From Marvania coccoides (lineage: Eukaryota; Chlorophyta; Trebouxiophyceae; Chlorellales; Chlorellaceae), in assembly GCA_963854735.1 (NCBI GenBank), contig OY978103.1:682001-746000 (forward strand): a stretch of 64,000 nucleotides of DNA, in the 5' to 3' direction. The position numbers and the translations under genes were made by a program. This document shows positions 1-11,303 of this stretch, piece by piece. Numbering within the stretch: the first letter of the stretch is position 1; the number at the start of each line of letters is the position of its first letter. The notes beneath the pieces were generated by a model. That model ran no database searches. It was not told the DNA's origin and was given only the letters and a program-made list of their open reading frames with translations.

Positions 1-2987
1 TGTCAGGACCTCCAGGCAGCTGGTCAGCGGAAGGAATTGGCAGCCTCTCACCCTTGCTGATGGAGCCCACGATAAACCAGGGGCTCGTCTCTGACCAAGG
101 CAGCTGCCAGGCGAGCAGCTCCCACCTGTGCAAAAGGTGAGGGAGGAAAATGCGTTCGTCAGCCATCAAACGTCATTGACAGTCAAGGGGGCCTTAGTAG
201 CCCTTTTGTGCGGATTTTTAATATATATGTCTACCGTATGTATTTATATGGAATGAGCGCGGAAAAAGCGCCAATAATCCACTTGATTTCTCAAGGCGCT
301 GTACATCTCCAGGGACAATTTAACTCCCGGATACACCGTAATATTTTTAATAACCCCGAGATGTGAAAGAAAGACTCACATGACAACGCCAAAAGCAAAA
401 ACATCCGAGGCGGTGGATGCCGGCTGCCCTTGCAGTATCTCCGGAGCCAGCCACCTTCATTCGTATAGCGCAATTTTAGTTTTAGTTTTTATACGGTTGT
501 TGCAGAGCAGGTTTGCGGCAGCAGACAGCTAAACAACACGCCGGCGGAATCATGCGTTAAGCTCCTGACTTAATTGTTAGGATCAAGCTTGCCCCTCTGC
601 CGTGTGGTCTTTGCCACCGTCTCTGTGCGGATTATAAACCCTCAAATTTGTATAATTTTTTTGTAAATGTTTGATGAACCTACCTGGGGTTGAGAACCTG
701 CATCGAAGAAGAGTTGGATGCCTGGGAGTCCGCAAGAAGCTCGCGTGACAAGCCAAAATCTCCGACTTTGACAGTGAAGTGTCTGCAATGAAGTTCAATA
801 TGCGCTTTCTATTAGTTCCCCAGTTGTCTGCAGAACAAAAAGTCGTCTACAAACACTTCAACTCACCCAGTGACGAGAAGGTTGGTTGATTTGAGATCGC
901 GGTGAATGATAGGCGTAGAAAGGGAGTGCAGGTAAATCATTCCTCTGGCGCAGTCTGCAGCAAAGGCCATGCGGCGCCCCCACGTCAACTCTGCAGCTTT
1001 TTCAGGCGCGGCCAAGCCTGCCTGCAGCACGTCCGTCAGGCTACCGCGAGAGCAGAATTCGTTGACGATTGCAGCAGGGGCCTTGGTTACTCCAAGTAAT
1101 TGCAGTACGTTGGGATGGTGAAGGCGGGACATGAGGAATGCTTCTTGGCTCAGGCGCTGCAGAACAGGGCCCGAAGCCTCCATGATGGCAGCCTGAGGCG
1201 CTCCACCCAAAGCAGGGTCAAGCATCACTTTAACTGCCACCTGCGTCCCATTCCTGAAAGGGGGAATTTTTGAAATAGGGATAAATTAACACATTTTCGT
1301 ATTCAATATTTATCAGAACCATTCCAGAGTTTAATTTATGAGGGCTTCCTCTCCATGTTGCTCATCTTAACGCACCAATCTGCCCGGTAAACCTGTCCCC
1401 ATGAGCCCTGCCCAATGAGGCGGATCATTTTAATGTCCTCATAGCGCAGCTCCCAGCTCTCCAGCGAGCCACGCGACGCAGCGCTCTTTCGTGTCGCTAG
1501 ATTGGTCCCAATGTACTTCAACAGCGGGTCCTGGGAAAGGTCGACAGCGGATGGAGGTGCCGACCCAGAGCTCAAACCGGCTGAAAGCCCAGCTGCAGCT
1601 GGGACGGCAGCAGCAGTCACGTATCCCGGGTAGCCTCGAAAGGTGGAACTGCTTTGGATGGACGCTGCGGAAGATAATGAGAGCCCTGCCGGGTGTGTTG
1701 GCGCTTGCTGTGTAGAATCTATACCTTGAGGCAGGTTGGTGAGGTAGAACTCGTCTTGGGGCTTGGTGGGTGGCATATCTATAACGGCTACGCTACTCAT
1801 CTGCAGATTCAGCGGGGGCTTCGCTGGGCCTGGAGGCGCGCCGCCGCCGCCGTTGCGCTTTCGTCGCATCACGAAGAAAGCAATGCTGCCGGCCACCAAA
1901 CCTGCACCAGGAACGTCAGAATGCTCAGAAAAATGAGATAAAATAAATCGTGCATTAAATACTCACCGGCTGCTGCTATTCCGCCAATGACTGCTCCAGC
2001 AACGGCAGCACCATTCGCGCCACTTCCTTGAGGCGGTGGGCTGGGACTGGAAATAGGGCTCTGGATTGGGGAGGGACGCGGCGAGGGAACCGGGGAGGGG
2101 CGCGGTGAAGGGCGCGGTGATGGCGACGGATTCTCAATCTGCACAGCGGAAAATGCATTTTTATTATTTTATATTATATTTTAATGCCCGGCAATGCTGT
2201 ATTGAAAACAAAAGCATACCGCATATTGCGGGCCCAATGATCTGCTTTATCAAAAGAAGTTTTAATTTCCCTGTCAGTATAGAATCTCACCACAGGGTCA
2301 CCGCAGAACGTGTACGTGTAATCATAACCCGCAGAGACGCCGACCATCTCAACCTGAATCCATCGGATGCAAGCTTGAGGATCTGTCTCGCTATCCCAAT
2401 TGCATGCATCTCCTTCGATGGTTTCATCGGTGGTGCCGTCGTCATCGCCGCTCCAATACGCAAATTCTCCGTCAATGTAGGCGTACGCATACACATAAAA
2501 GTAAATCTCACTGGTATCGCCTACCCAGCCCTCGAGTGGCACTCCGCTCGAAATCACGTACCAGGCAGCGTTGCAAAAATTATCAGCTACGGTCACGCCA
2601 TTGTCGCATGTGCCCAGCGGCCTATCTACAGGAAGAAGATAGCTTACAGCAGCCGAAACGTCATAACTGCACTCGTTTATAAAATAAATTTGGACTTTGC
2701 CCTCTGCATACAAGGTTTGAGTCAGCTTCCTGGAATGGAGACGCCCTGGGTGAGCAATCGTTGTGGCGTTGCCAATCGTTGTGGCCTGCAGACAAGAAAT
2801 ATTAAGATGGGAAGCCGGCAAAAGGGGAGGCATGTGATGCACGAAGCCATATAATGGAACTCACGTGCGGTATTGCTTCAAGCTTGCCCTTCAAGGCGAA
2901 GCGTTTTGAGGGCACTGCCGTTATGCCTGACAGCCCAAAAAGAGCCAAGGTGATTAAACACGTCAGAGTCGCTGTGGATGTCGTCAT
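1..2987 (-). CDS. TKL-family receptor-like protein kinase, 3' end outside window
   Basis: Eight exons visible (2987-2865, 2785-2291, 2138-1967, 1901-1376, 1253-867, 782-684, 454-380, 125-<1), all in phase, giving 667 residues before the window edge. In order: signal peptide (residues 1-24, LITLALFGL core), an extracellular part with an INEC motif shared with the kinases at 44.0 and 49.4 kb, a Pro/Ser/Arg stalk (PSPRPSP repeats), one membrane helix followed by MRRKR, then a kinase domain with GQGSWGQV loop, VAVKV lysine, HRDLKSTN catalytic loop, DFGLSR and WLAPE. All core catalytic residues are present, so it is probably an active Ser/Thr or dual-specificity kinase that senses something outside the cell. 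The ligand is unknown. The kinase half is most like the paralogue at 46900-49424, including the same intron positions (donor inside Trp of ADW; donor after the VM before WELL). Confidence 0.9.
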
Positions 2988-3769
2988 GGCGCTGCGAATG
3001 GTTTCTAAGTAATGTATGAAAAAAAAACAAAATATCTCGAAGAGACGGGAAACGCAGCACCAATGTCAATGACAATGCAAATAAATATTTTACGTGCAAA
3101 TTATTATAATACAAGTAATAGATAGGCTCCGGAAATGGCTTTGATGTTATATGTAATATGTGTTAGCGTATATGCTGTGATGAAGGGCTCTCGACTGATC
3201 GTTCTTAGTCCCAAGCCAACCAGGGCATTGCACGATGCCAAAATTTGCCAACGCCTACAATGATTCAGGAAGCGCAATCAGTACTGAACAATATTTAGCG
3301 TGTTTCCAGGCTATTGAATAAATAACACAATTAACAGCTTGTTAGAACGACTCCAAAGCGATCGCCAATAAACCGTCGTTTCTTTCTACCTACAGCATTA
3401 CGCAATAATGGTGGGGTGTGCTGGGGCATGCTCCAAACATGGACGCCCAGACTCGAATTAATAGATGCGTATCCGTTTGGAATGGCTCCTCATATCTGGT
3501 AAATTAAAATCTTGCCAAATCCACGTCAACTCTCTGGCTCATCCCTCCAATGCTGTTCGTCTAACTATTCACGGCAAGATGCATTTAAAGAGGAATGCAT
3601 GTAAAACGGCTACTTGATGCATAGCGAAATCTTAATTTATTCCAAGGGCAGCAAAAAAATTGCAGCGCTGGTAATTTATTTGAACAGAATAGCTCATGCC
3701 AGACAGATACCTATATTGTATTTTTATTCGAAGTAATTTATGCACGTTAATATATCATTCGAATTTCCG
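2988..3769. other. Intergenic, A/T-rich
   Basis: I see no supported gene here. It holds the shared upstream region of the receptor kinase and the 3' flank of the acidic membrane protein. Short reading frames have neither start context nor splice partners. Confidence 0.5.
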
Positions 3770-4684
3770 TCAAAATCCGCGTCGCTGCTGCCGCCGCTCA
3801 CGTGGCCGCATGGCTGACCGCCCGCCGCCACGGGCCGCCCCTGCGAACGAAAACAGCACCAGCGAGCACACGGCGGCCGCTCCCGCCATCACCGCCGACT
3901 TTGACATCCCACGCTTCGACAGGGAGGCTTCGGTGATGAGCAGCCGCGGAGAGGGCCGAGTCCTAGGTCCTTTGACAGGAGAAGTCGAATTTGAGCGCGA
4001 AAAGGGCACAGCACGCATCGTAGGCAACGCGTCCACCGCAGCGGCGGCGGCGCGCTGCGCTCTGGCGAACATGTTACTGCTTGGGGGAGCGGGAGTGGCC
4101 TGGGAGGCTTCTGTTTGGGGGGCGGCAGCGGTTTCGGTGGGAAGGACAGAAGAAGCCCCGTCGATTGCGTTGAAAGGCGCCTGCCGCGGCGTGCTGAGGT
4201 CGTCTACACCGCTGTCCCCTTTCTCTTCCTCCTGCAGCGAATTCACGTCTCCTGCTGCCAAAATTTCAAAACTTTCTGGCGCCTCTTCTCCATCGTCGCC
4301 ATCGTCTTCTGCTCCTTCTTCTTCCAGGGCGGCGGCATCGTCAGCAGCAGCTTCGTTAGTAGCTTCGTTAGTATGTTCATCGATGGCAACGGCATCAGTA
4401 GGCGGCGGCGGCGGCGGCGTCAAAGAAGAAGAAGAGGGCGCGGCAGCAGCGGTGGCGGCAGCAGCGGCGGGCTCGGAGCGGTGAATGAAGCCGTTCTCCT
4501 CAAGGGGAAGGAACCAAGGCGCCTCGTTGGAGTCTCCGTCTCTGGGGGTCAGCAGCGCTGGAAGGACCTGTTCTGGAGAGTCCAGTACGGCAGCCAGGCC
4601 CTCATGGTGATGGTGGTGGGAGGCAGAAGGAGTGCCATCGTCGCTCATGCTGGCGTCTGTTGGATAAAAATACTGGGTTGGCAA
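3770..4684 (-). CDS. Acidic Ala/Ser-rich protein with C-terminal membrane helix
   Basis: Unspliced frame of 304 residues; the first in-frame ATG may be at 4684 or at about 4648 (MSDDGTPS). The protein begins with a short His run (5 His), is rich in Ala, Ser, Glu and Asp through its middle (EEEGAEDDGDDGEE), and ends with one hydrophobic helix (about residues 268-284, VCSLVLFSFAGAA) followed by an Arg-rich tail (RPRERRQQRR). That is the topology of a tail-anchored or type II membrane protein with a short basic end. No family recognised. It is divergently arranged with the proteasome chaperone gene, 330 bp apart, so the two may share a promoter. The low-complexity opposite strand is also open, so the coding call rests on the start, the helix and the codon composition. 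Confidence 0.5.
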   Translation of the reverse strand: MPTQYFYPTDASMSDDGTPSASHHHHHEGLAAVLDSPEQVLPALLTPRDGDSNEAPWFLPLEENGFIHRSEPAAAAATAAAAPSSSSLTPPPPPPTDAVAIDEHTNEATNEAAADDAAALEEEGAEDDGDDGEEAPESFEILAAGDVNSLQEEEKGDSGVDDLSTPRQAPFNAIDGASSVLPTETAAAPQTEASQATPAPPSSNMFARAQRAAAAAVDALPTMRAVPFSRSNSTSPVKGPRTRPSPRLLITEASLSKRGMSKSAVMAGAAAVCSLVLFSFAGAARGGGRSAMRPRERRQQRRGF

Positions 4685-5013
4685 GAATTTGGGGCAATGC
4701 GGCGCGAGAGAGCGAGCAGGTCGAGGGATAAATCAAACGAGTTTTAGTTTGAAGATGAGAGCTTTTGGGGAAGAGAGCTCCTCATAATATAGTGGGCTTT
4801 GTCTCTAAATAATTTGCCTGCTTTTATTTTGATCTGGTTGCGAGGCAATTGATCGTTTGATTTCAAGTTGCAATTTTTTTTAAAAGAATGATAGCAGTCT
4901 TTCCGCCTGCATTCTCTCTGTTTTCAAATTTATTGCCGTTTTGCAGCACCCAAAACACAGCCTGAAATCACCCACGCACCCTCTATCCCAACTTTTGCAA
5001 CTTTGATCACAAC

Positions 5014-5766
5014 ATGAAGCTCATCACCGAGCAGCACCCCGCCCTGCGCGGCTCCCAACTGCTCCTCCCTGCCGTCAGCATCGGCAACGTCGGCCAGCTC
5101 GCGGTCGACCTCATCATCGAGACCCTCCAAGCCACCCGCATCGGCCGCTTCACCGACCCGGCCTTGCTGCCCTGCGCCGGCGCCGGCAGCTACTCCCACG
5201 TCCCCCCCACCACCCCCGTCTTCTCCATGGAGCTATTCTCCGTGCCAAGCTCCAACCTCTTCATCATTCAGCAGCGCTCCCCAGCAGCCCCCGGCCTCCA
5301 GCAAGATCTCGCCGCCAGGCTTGCAGACTGGATAAATGACGCGGGGGTTTCGCGGGTGGTGGTCCTCGGCAGCTTGGACGGCAGCTTCCGGCGGGACGAC
5401 CAGCTGCAGGGCTCCCAGCTGCGGGTATGGGCTCCAGAAGGCACAGGAGACGTTGATTTGCCTGCGAAATTGTGTGCGGAGGTGGGGGCACCGGCGCTGG
5501 AAGAAGAGTTTTTCACGGCGGATAAGCCACTGGAGGGCCGCGCGATGCCGCCGTGGCCGCTGGTGCGAGCGTTGACCGACCGAAAGATCGAGAATTGGGC
5601 ACTCCTGGCGTTTGTGCTGGAGGGGGATAACTTGCCAGATGCGGTGGCCGTGGCGACGGCGGCGGCGAAGGGGGTGGAGGGGCTGAGAGGCGCGAAGGAA
5701 GGGGAGTGGAAGCGACCGCCCAGCTGGCAGTTTGCGTTTGGAGGAGGGACGCCTGCGGTGTGGTAG
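5014..5766 (+). CDS. PSMG2: Proteasome assembly chaperone 2
   Basis: Single exon, 250 residues, close to the usual PAC2 length (about 260). PAC2 pairs with PAC1 and scaffolds assembly of the seven-member alpha ring of the 20S proteasome. The N-terminal signature is clear: LLLPAVSIGNVGQLAVDL followed by an IGRF segment and, further on, FIIQQRSP and SRVVVLGSLDGS, matching the family's conserved GNVGQLA and central strand motifs. The start at 5014 (MKLITEQHP) fits family N-termini and is preceded by A/T-rich DNA. The C-terminal third (TDRKIENWALLAFVLEGDN) is the PAC2 helix region. No intron, which is unusual among neighbours. Confidence 0.88.
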   Translation: MKLITEQHPALRGSQLLLPAVSIGNVGQLAVDLIIETLQATRIGRFTDPALLPCAGAGSYSHVPPTTPVFSMELFSVPSSNLFIIQQRSPAAPGLQQDLAARLADWINDAGVSRVVVLGSLDGSFRRDDQLQGSQLRVWAPEGTGDVDLPAKLCAEVGAPALEEEFFTADKPLEGRAMPPWPLVRALTDRKIENWALLAFVLEGDNLPDAVAVATAAAKGVEGLRGAKEGEWKRPPSWQFAFGGGTPAVW

Positions 5767-6174
5767 AAAGGAGAAGGACCACCGTTTTTCTACCAATACA
5801 GTACTAAGATTTCATAAATTGTTATTTTTAATCTTCTGAGAGAATGTAAAGGGAAGCAAATGATTTTGAATTAGCGCCGGATGGGAGCGGTGGCACTCAT
5901 TTGAGGTTTTCCTCCTGAAAAGTGCACAGCAGCCGAAGTATGGAAACCTCTGTGAAGGATTATTCTGCTCGGTAATGGGCATGCATACAGCTGCTCAGTC
6001 CCCCTCTTGAATGGGTGACTGAACTTGAGGGGGTGGCCACAACGTTTTCTTTCATTGGCATAATTCCAATCCAAACAGCCGCTCATTCATTTCGAATAAA
6101 TTTATAAAATCTTTGGAACACAGCTACTTCCCAGTGTATCTCATTGAGTTGCAATTTTCAATTTTTTGGGCGGA
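5767..6174. other. Intergenic, no feature seen
   Basis: About 400 bp of A/T-rich DNA between two plus-strand genes. It should carry the 3' end of PSMG2 and the promoter and 5' UTR of the CcdA-like gene. No convincing open frame. Confidence 0.4.
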
Positions 6175-7239
6175 ATGAAAATGATCACATCGCTCGAAAT
6201 GCTCGCATGCGCACCCTCCACCTCCAAAATTTCATCAACTGCGCCATTCAGATCGCACAATATTTATTCATTGCACCCGCGTCGCCTGCCAGGCACCCCT
6301 CGCAGAGCTGCCACCATTATTGCTTCTGCCGCTGTGGACCTCCTTTCCCCTTCTACGTTGGCCTACGATTTGGCAGCCAGCTCCTCCGCTCTGTTCGACC
6401 TCATATCACAAGCAGATGACCTCGTGGCAGCGCAGCTCACTGGCCTCACTCCTTTGAGTTTTATAATTGTTTTAGGAGCGGGGCTAGTAACCAGCCTTTC
6501 CCCCTGCACGCTCTCCGTGCTGCCGCTCACCATTGGCTATATCGGCGGGTTTTCTACCTCTGAGGATGGTGCTGCGGGGGGTGCGAGCCCTGCTGTGCGT
6601 GCTGCGGCGTTCTCAGCGGGCTTGGCGACCACGCTGACCGCTCTGGGCCTGCTTTCTACCGTGGTGGGTGGCGCGTACGGCCAGGTACGGACTGCAGCAT
6701 TTGTAATCGCCCTCGCTTTACTATTAATTTCAATTTACCCAGCACAGGCTATTCTTGCCTCATCTTTCATCTACAATACTAAAATTTGCACCGCCCGCCA
6801 TTTTGTGTTACAGATCGGCGACGGCCTGCCCATCCTGGTGAGCCTCGTGGCCATCGCCATGGGGCTCAACCTCCTCGAAGTCCTCCCTCTGCGGCTACCT
6901 TCCCTCGATTTAGACACCCGCTCCATTGGCCTCGGCCCCACCGCCCAAGCCTACCTCGCAGGCCTCACATTCGCCCTAGCAGCCTCCCCCTGCAGCACCC
7001 CCATCCTCGCCACGCTCCTAGCCTACGTCAGCACCTCCCACGACCCTGTAACGGGCGCAGGGCTGCTGTTTGCGTACGCACTGGGTTACGTGGCGCCGCT
7101 GCTGGCTGCTGCGCTGTTTACCGGGGCACTGCAGTCGATGATGGGGGCGCGGAAGTGGACGGCGTGGGTGACGCCCGCCAGCGGGGTGCTGCTTCTGGCT
7201 GGAGGAACGTATGGGCTGCTGAGCCGGGTGGTGCCTTAA
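6175..7239 (+). CDS. ccdA: Plastid CcdA-like thiol-disulfide transporter
   Basis: Two exons, 6175-6684 and 6814-7239, 311 residues. In plastids CcdA carries reducing power from stroma to thylakoid lumen for c-type cytochrome assembly. The protein has a Ser/Arg-rich, acid-poor leader of about 60 residues that looks like a transit peptide, then six hydrophobic segments. The two redox cysteines sit in the expected places at the start of the first and fourth helices: LSPCTLSVLPLTIG and AASPCSTPILAT. The start could be 6175 or 6181. The 129-nt intron is a multiple of three without a stop, so retention would insert 43 mostly hydrophobic residues between helices (see findings). Family assignment is firm; localisation is inferred from the leader. 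Confidence 0.88.
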   Translation: MKMITSLEMLACAPSTSKISSTAPFRSHNIYSLHPRRLPGTPRRAATIIASAAVDLLSPSTLAYDLAASSSALFDLISQADDLVAAQLTGLTPLSFIIVLGAGLVTSLSPCTLSVLPLTIGYIGGFSTSEDGAAGGASPAVRAAAFSAGLATTLTALGLLSTVVGGAYGQVRTAAFVIALALLLISIYPAQAILASSFIYNTKICTARHFVLQIGDGLPILVSLVAIAMGLNLLEVLPLRLPSLDLDTRSIGLGPTAQAYLAGLTFALAASPCSTPILATLLAYVSTSHDPVTGAGLLFAYALGYVAPLLAAALFTGALQSMMGARKWTAWVTPASGVLLLAGGTYGLLSRVVP

Positions 7240-7462
7240 AACTTGAAACATATGCAAAAATTCAATCATATGAAGCATTTTGGGCCTCGGAAAACGTTAA
7301 TATGCTCTTGAAAAGAAGCGTTTCTGGCTTATTTTCTCGACTTTGTGTGTCCTCTTGCGCTTTACATAAATTTCATCATTTTTTCAATGTTGTTTCTCGG
7401 TCGGCAATTTAACTAATTATTAAGGGCGGTGAAACGGTTTGGGTTGGTTTAAGTTAGCTATA

Positions 7463-10400
7463 TCATGTCCCTACAACTGCGCCGGGCGACGAACCTGGCT
7501 CATCATTCTGCCTCCCCTGCTGCTGCACTGCCGCTTTCTCCTGCTTCCGCTGCTGCTGCTCTTTCCGCGGCGGCGGCAGGGCTGGCGGTATTGCCTTGTA
7601 CTGCAGCAGCAGCGAGTTGGCCATCACTGCCAGCGAGCTGATCCCCATGAGGGCGCCAGACACCGAGGGGGTGAGCCCTATGCCCAGTGCGGGGAGCAGA
7701 GCGCCAGCAGCCAGGGGGATGCACGCAGCGTTGTAGGCGAACGCCCACACCATGTTTTGCTTGATGGTGCGCAGTGTGGCACGGCTGAGGTGCAGCACGT
7801 CCAGCACCTGAGAGAAAAAGAAAGAAGGAAAGAAATAAAAAGCAGTCAGAGCTGCGGTTGGCTTTCAAAACAGCTACAAACTCGGCAAAAATCGAATGCA
7901 ACATTTTGAAATGCGTGTTATGTCGTTTAATACTGAGAAAGATAAACCGTATAATGGAACCAAACACTGTATATGGTGAACATGGTGAATTCGAGAATTT
8001 CCTTTGCTTGCATTCCATTAAAACAGAAGGCTCACCTGCGGCAGCTTGTCGCCCAGCAGCACCACGTCAGCGACCTCCGAGGCGGCGTCCACCCCGCCCC
8101 CCATGGCGATGCCCACGTCTGCCTGGGCCAGCGCTGCAGCATCGTTGACGCCATCGCCCACCATCGCCACTCTGCGACCCTGGGACTGCAACAGAGCCAC
8201 AACCTCAGCTTTGCCTGCAAGGAGTAAAACCGAAATTTTAACGTTCTTATCAGTATCGGAAATAAAACGAATTAATGCCGCAAAAAATCAGTACGAAAAA
8301 ACACACATTGAAAACATACTCAAGATACAATGCAGAGAATCAGGATGGAAGAAAGAAATGACAGGCTAACAGATTGAAAATTGAAGTGCTTGCCTGCTGG
8401 TTTGACGCCCGCGAAGACGGCGTCCGCGCTGAGGCCCACTGCCGCCGCCACCGCCTCTGCCGTCGCCCTCTGATCCCCGCTGAGCATCAACGGCGACAAC
8501 CCCGCGCGCTGCAGCGCTGCCACCACCGCCAAAGCGTCGCTGCGCAGCTCGTCCGCGATCTCCACGCTGCCAGCAACAGCCCCGTCAACGGAGACGTGAA
8601 CTAAAATGTGTCCAGGGCGGGTTGCCACCATTTGAACGTCTTCAGAACCATCGCAAGACGTGGACGCCGACTCGAGGTGTGCTCCAGAGCCATTGGACGA
8701 GTGTGCGGCAACGGCAGCTTGCGTTTGCACCCACTCCCAGCTACCGACCGCCACCCGTCGCCCTGCCACGGTTCCCACCACGCCGCTGCCTGGCTCCTGC
8801 ATAAAGCTGCCAGGTTCCACTCGCACGACGGGTTTGACACCGTTTTGGGGAGCTGCACCCGCTGCCGCTGTGCCCCGCGACCGCCCGGCCGCTGCCACGA
8901 TGGCAGCAGCAATTGGGTGGGTGCTAGCAACCTCCACCGCCGCTGCGAGCTCCAGCAGCTCTGTCTCGCTCAGCGCGCTGCCTCCGGAGGGAGACGGGGC
9001 GTCAGAAGAGGAGAAGGAATAGTTCACGAAAGAAGGCGATACGCTGACGGTGGCGGTACTGTTGTTGCCTTGGGGAGTACCGGAGCTGGTAGCCCTGTCG
9101 CCGAAGAGGCGCACCGCCACGACGGTGGGCTTTCCTTTGGTGAGGGTGCCAGTTTTATCGAAAATTACGGTGTCCACTAGTGAAGCCGACTCGAGCACGT
9201 CACCACCTCTAATGAGGAGCCCTCTCCTGGCCCCTGCCCCAGTGCCCACCAGCACCGCGGTGGGGGCCGCCAGCCCCAGCGCGCAGGGGCACGCCACCAC
9301 CAGCACGCTGCACGCCAGCTGCAGGCTCAGCAGCAGCGAGGCCGTGGCCTTGGAGGCGGCGGAAGAGAGGAACGGCGCCAAAACCTGCGGGAACAGGCGC
9401 GTGCCGGGGCCCGCCCAGAAGAGGAAGGTGGCGGCGGAGGCGGCCATCACGCCGTAGGTAAATTTGCCGGCCACGACGTCGGCGAGGCGTTGGATGGGGG
9501 CTGCCCGAGCTTGCGCTGCTTCCACCAGCCGCACGACGTCTGCGACAGCGGTGTCGCCGCCGGAGGCGGTGGCCCGCACCGTCAAGCTGCCGTCGTAGTT
9601 GACCGTGCCGGCGGTCACTCGGTCGCCTGAAAATAATGAATGAAAATAATGAATGAAAATAATGAATGAAAATAATGAATGAAAATAATGAATGAAAATA
9701 ATGAATGATAATAATGAATGATAATAATGAATGATAATAATGAATGAAAAAGCCATACGACTCCGGTCAGACTTGGGAGGGGAACTATTTTGGAAAAACT
9801 ATATGTACCAGGAGGCGAAAGGAGGGGGGAATGGGCTAAAAGAGTAGAAAAATGAGGGTCAGCACCAAAACTGCTGTCGCTGCGTTTACCTGCTAATTTT
9901 GTCACAGGCAGGGGCTCCCCAGTGAGGGCAGATTCGTCCACAGTGGACCGCCCCCCCGCCACCACCCCATCCACCGGGATCCTATCTCCAGGCAGTACAA
10001 TCACGCCATCCCCAACTGCCACCGTCTCCGACGGCACCTCCCGCCACGACGCTCCGTCGGACATCACCAGCCGCGCTTTGGGGGGCAGCAGCCCCGACAG
10101 CGCTGCCATGTCCGCAGAAGCCCTCAATTTGGCGCGCTCCTCCAGCGCGCGCCCAATCAGAACCACCCCCAGCAGCATGGCCGGCTCCTCGAAGAAGGTG
10201 CGCCACCCCAGCACCGGCAGCGCCGCCGCCACCGCCGAGATTGTAAACGCCGCCCCAGCCCCCAATCCGACGAGGCTGTTCATGTCTGGGGCCCCGCGCG
10301 CCAGCGCGGAGAAGCCCTCAACAAGGATGTGCCGCCCAGGGCCCAGCAGGGCCAGCGCGGAGAGCGCCGCGTTGACTGGCGTGCTGCCGAGGAGGTGCAC

Positions 10401-11303
10401 CCAAGCCGGGGCGGTAGGGCCCAGCCAGTGCACGACGTGGTGCACCAGGCATGCTGATGCCAGCAGCCATGCTACCACCAGCCGCTTGGTGGTCTCCCGC
10501 AGGCGCTGCAGCCGCTGCGCGCGCTTCGTCTCGACCACTTTGGCGGCGGCGCCGCTGCCACCGTCGCTGGGCCTCACCGTCGCTGCGTAGCCCTTCTCTG
10601 TCAAAAGCTGCGCCAGTCGGGATGCGAGAGTCGCCAGCTGCCCTTTGTGGGGGGCTAGCCCCGCCTCCAGGTCGATTTCTGCTGTTGACGGAGCAACGAC
10701 AGCTGCGGGCGGGTTTGAATCCGTTTCCATTTGGGGGGACAGCGCCACCCGCACGACCGCAGTCTCGGTGGCGAGGTTAACGGAGGCAGCGGTCACGGGG
10801 TCTTGCCCTTCCAGAATGTCTTTGACTCGGGAAACACACCCAGCACACCGCATTCCATTGACGTCCAGCAATATTACGTCTTCCAGCGTACTGCCTTGCA
10901 GTCCCAGGGCAGCAGAGGCACCAGCAGCGCTGCTGGTGTGCTCCCCGTCGTCATCCCGCCCGCCATCATTCCCTGAAGGTCCGTCGTTGTCACCGCCGCT
11001 GTTAGAAGGGGTGGCTGCGTGGCAGCGGGGGCAGCGGCTGCAGCACCTCCCGCTGGAGAAGCCTGCGGCGAGGGCGTGGGGGCAGCGGAAGCTGCGGGGG
11101 CATCTGGGCCTGGGAGGGAGGGAGAAGGGAGAGGAAGCGAGGGCCACTGGGAGGGGACGCCTTGCCAGGTACGGCTGGGTGGGGGAGCGTAGCGATGGCA
11201 GCGATGGCAGCGATCGCGGTGCGACGCGAGTGAAAGGAGTGGTGCGCAGCGGGGCAAGGGACAGGAGGCCCCGAGACGACGCTCGTAAATTTTGTTGTTG
11301 CAT
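7463..11303 (-). CDS. PAA1: Plastid copper-transporting P1B-type ATPase
   Basis: Four exons (11303-9890, 9626-8394, 8214-8036, 7807-7463), 1056 residues. It pumps Cu+ across a plastid membrane, supplying plastocyanin or stromal Cu/Zn superoxide dismutase. Order of features: long Arg/Ser/Pro transit-like leader (about 110 residues), heavy-metal-associated domain with MRCAGC (about residue 149), TGEP actuator loop, ACPCALG copper-coordinating membrane motif (about 585), DKTGTLTKG phosphorylation site (about 627), GDGVND hinge, and a last pair of helices ending [11 protein letters not shown]. The second intron starts with GC (CAG|GCAAGC) and phase closes exactly. Intron 1 carries a 13-bp minisatellite that runs into its 3' splice site. 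I cannot separate PAA1 (envelope) from PAA2 (thylakoid) by eye. The ATG at 11303 is the first in frame. Confidence 0.92.
9629..9746. repeat. 13-bp minisatellite inside ATPase intron 1
   Basis: About nine tandem copies of a 13-bp unit (AAAATAATGAATG, with the last copies changed to ATAATAATGAATG). The array lies directly against the 3' splice site of the intron on the minus strand, so repeat sequence supplies the polypyrimidine-like T-rich stretch before the acceptor. Confidence 0.95.

Noticed and set aside
2066..2854. 262-codon plus-strand frame
   Set aside because: Antisense to exons 2 and 3 of the receptor kinase, whose phase, signal peptide and splice sites are consistent. No protein-like motifs in the plus frame.
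3696..4484. 262-codon plus-strand frame overlapping the acidic membrane protein
   Set aside because: The plus frame has Ser runs and no hydrophobic or domain structure; the minus frame has a terminal membrane helix and better codon composition. Kept the minus frame only, at moderate confidence.
9629..9746. CRISPR-like array
   Set aside because: Units are contiguous 13-bp tandem repeats without spacers, inside a eukaryotic intron.
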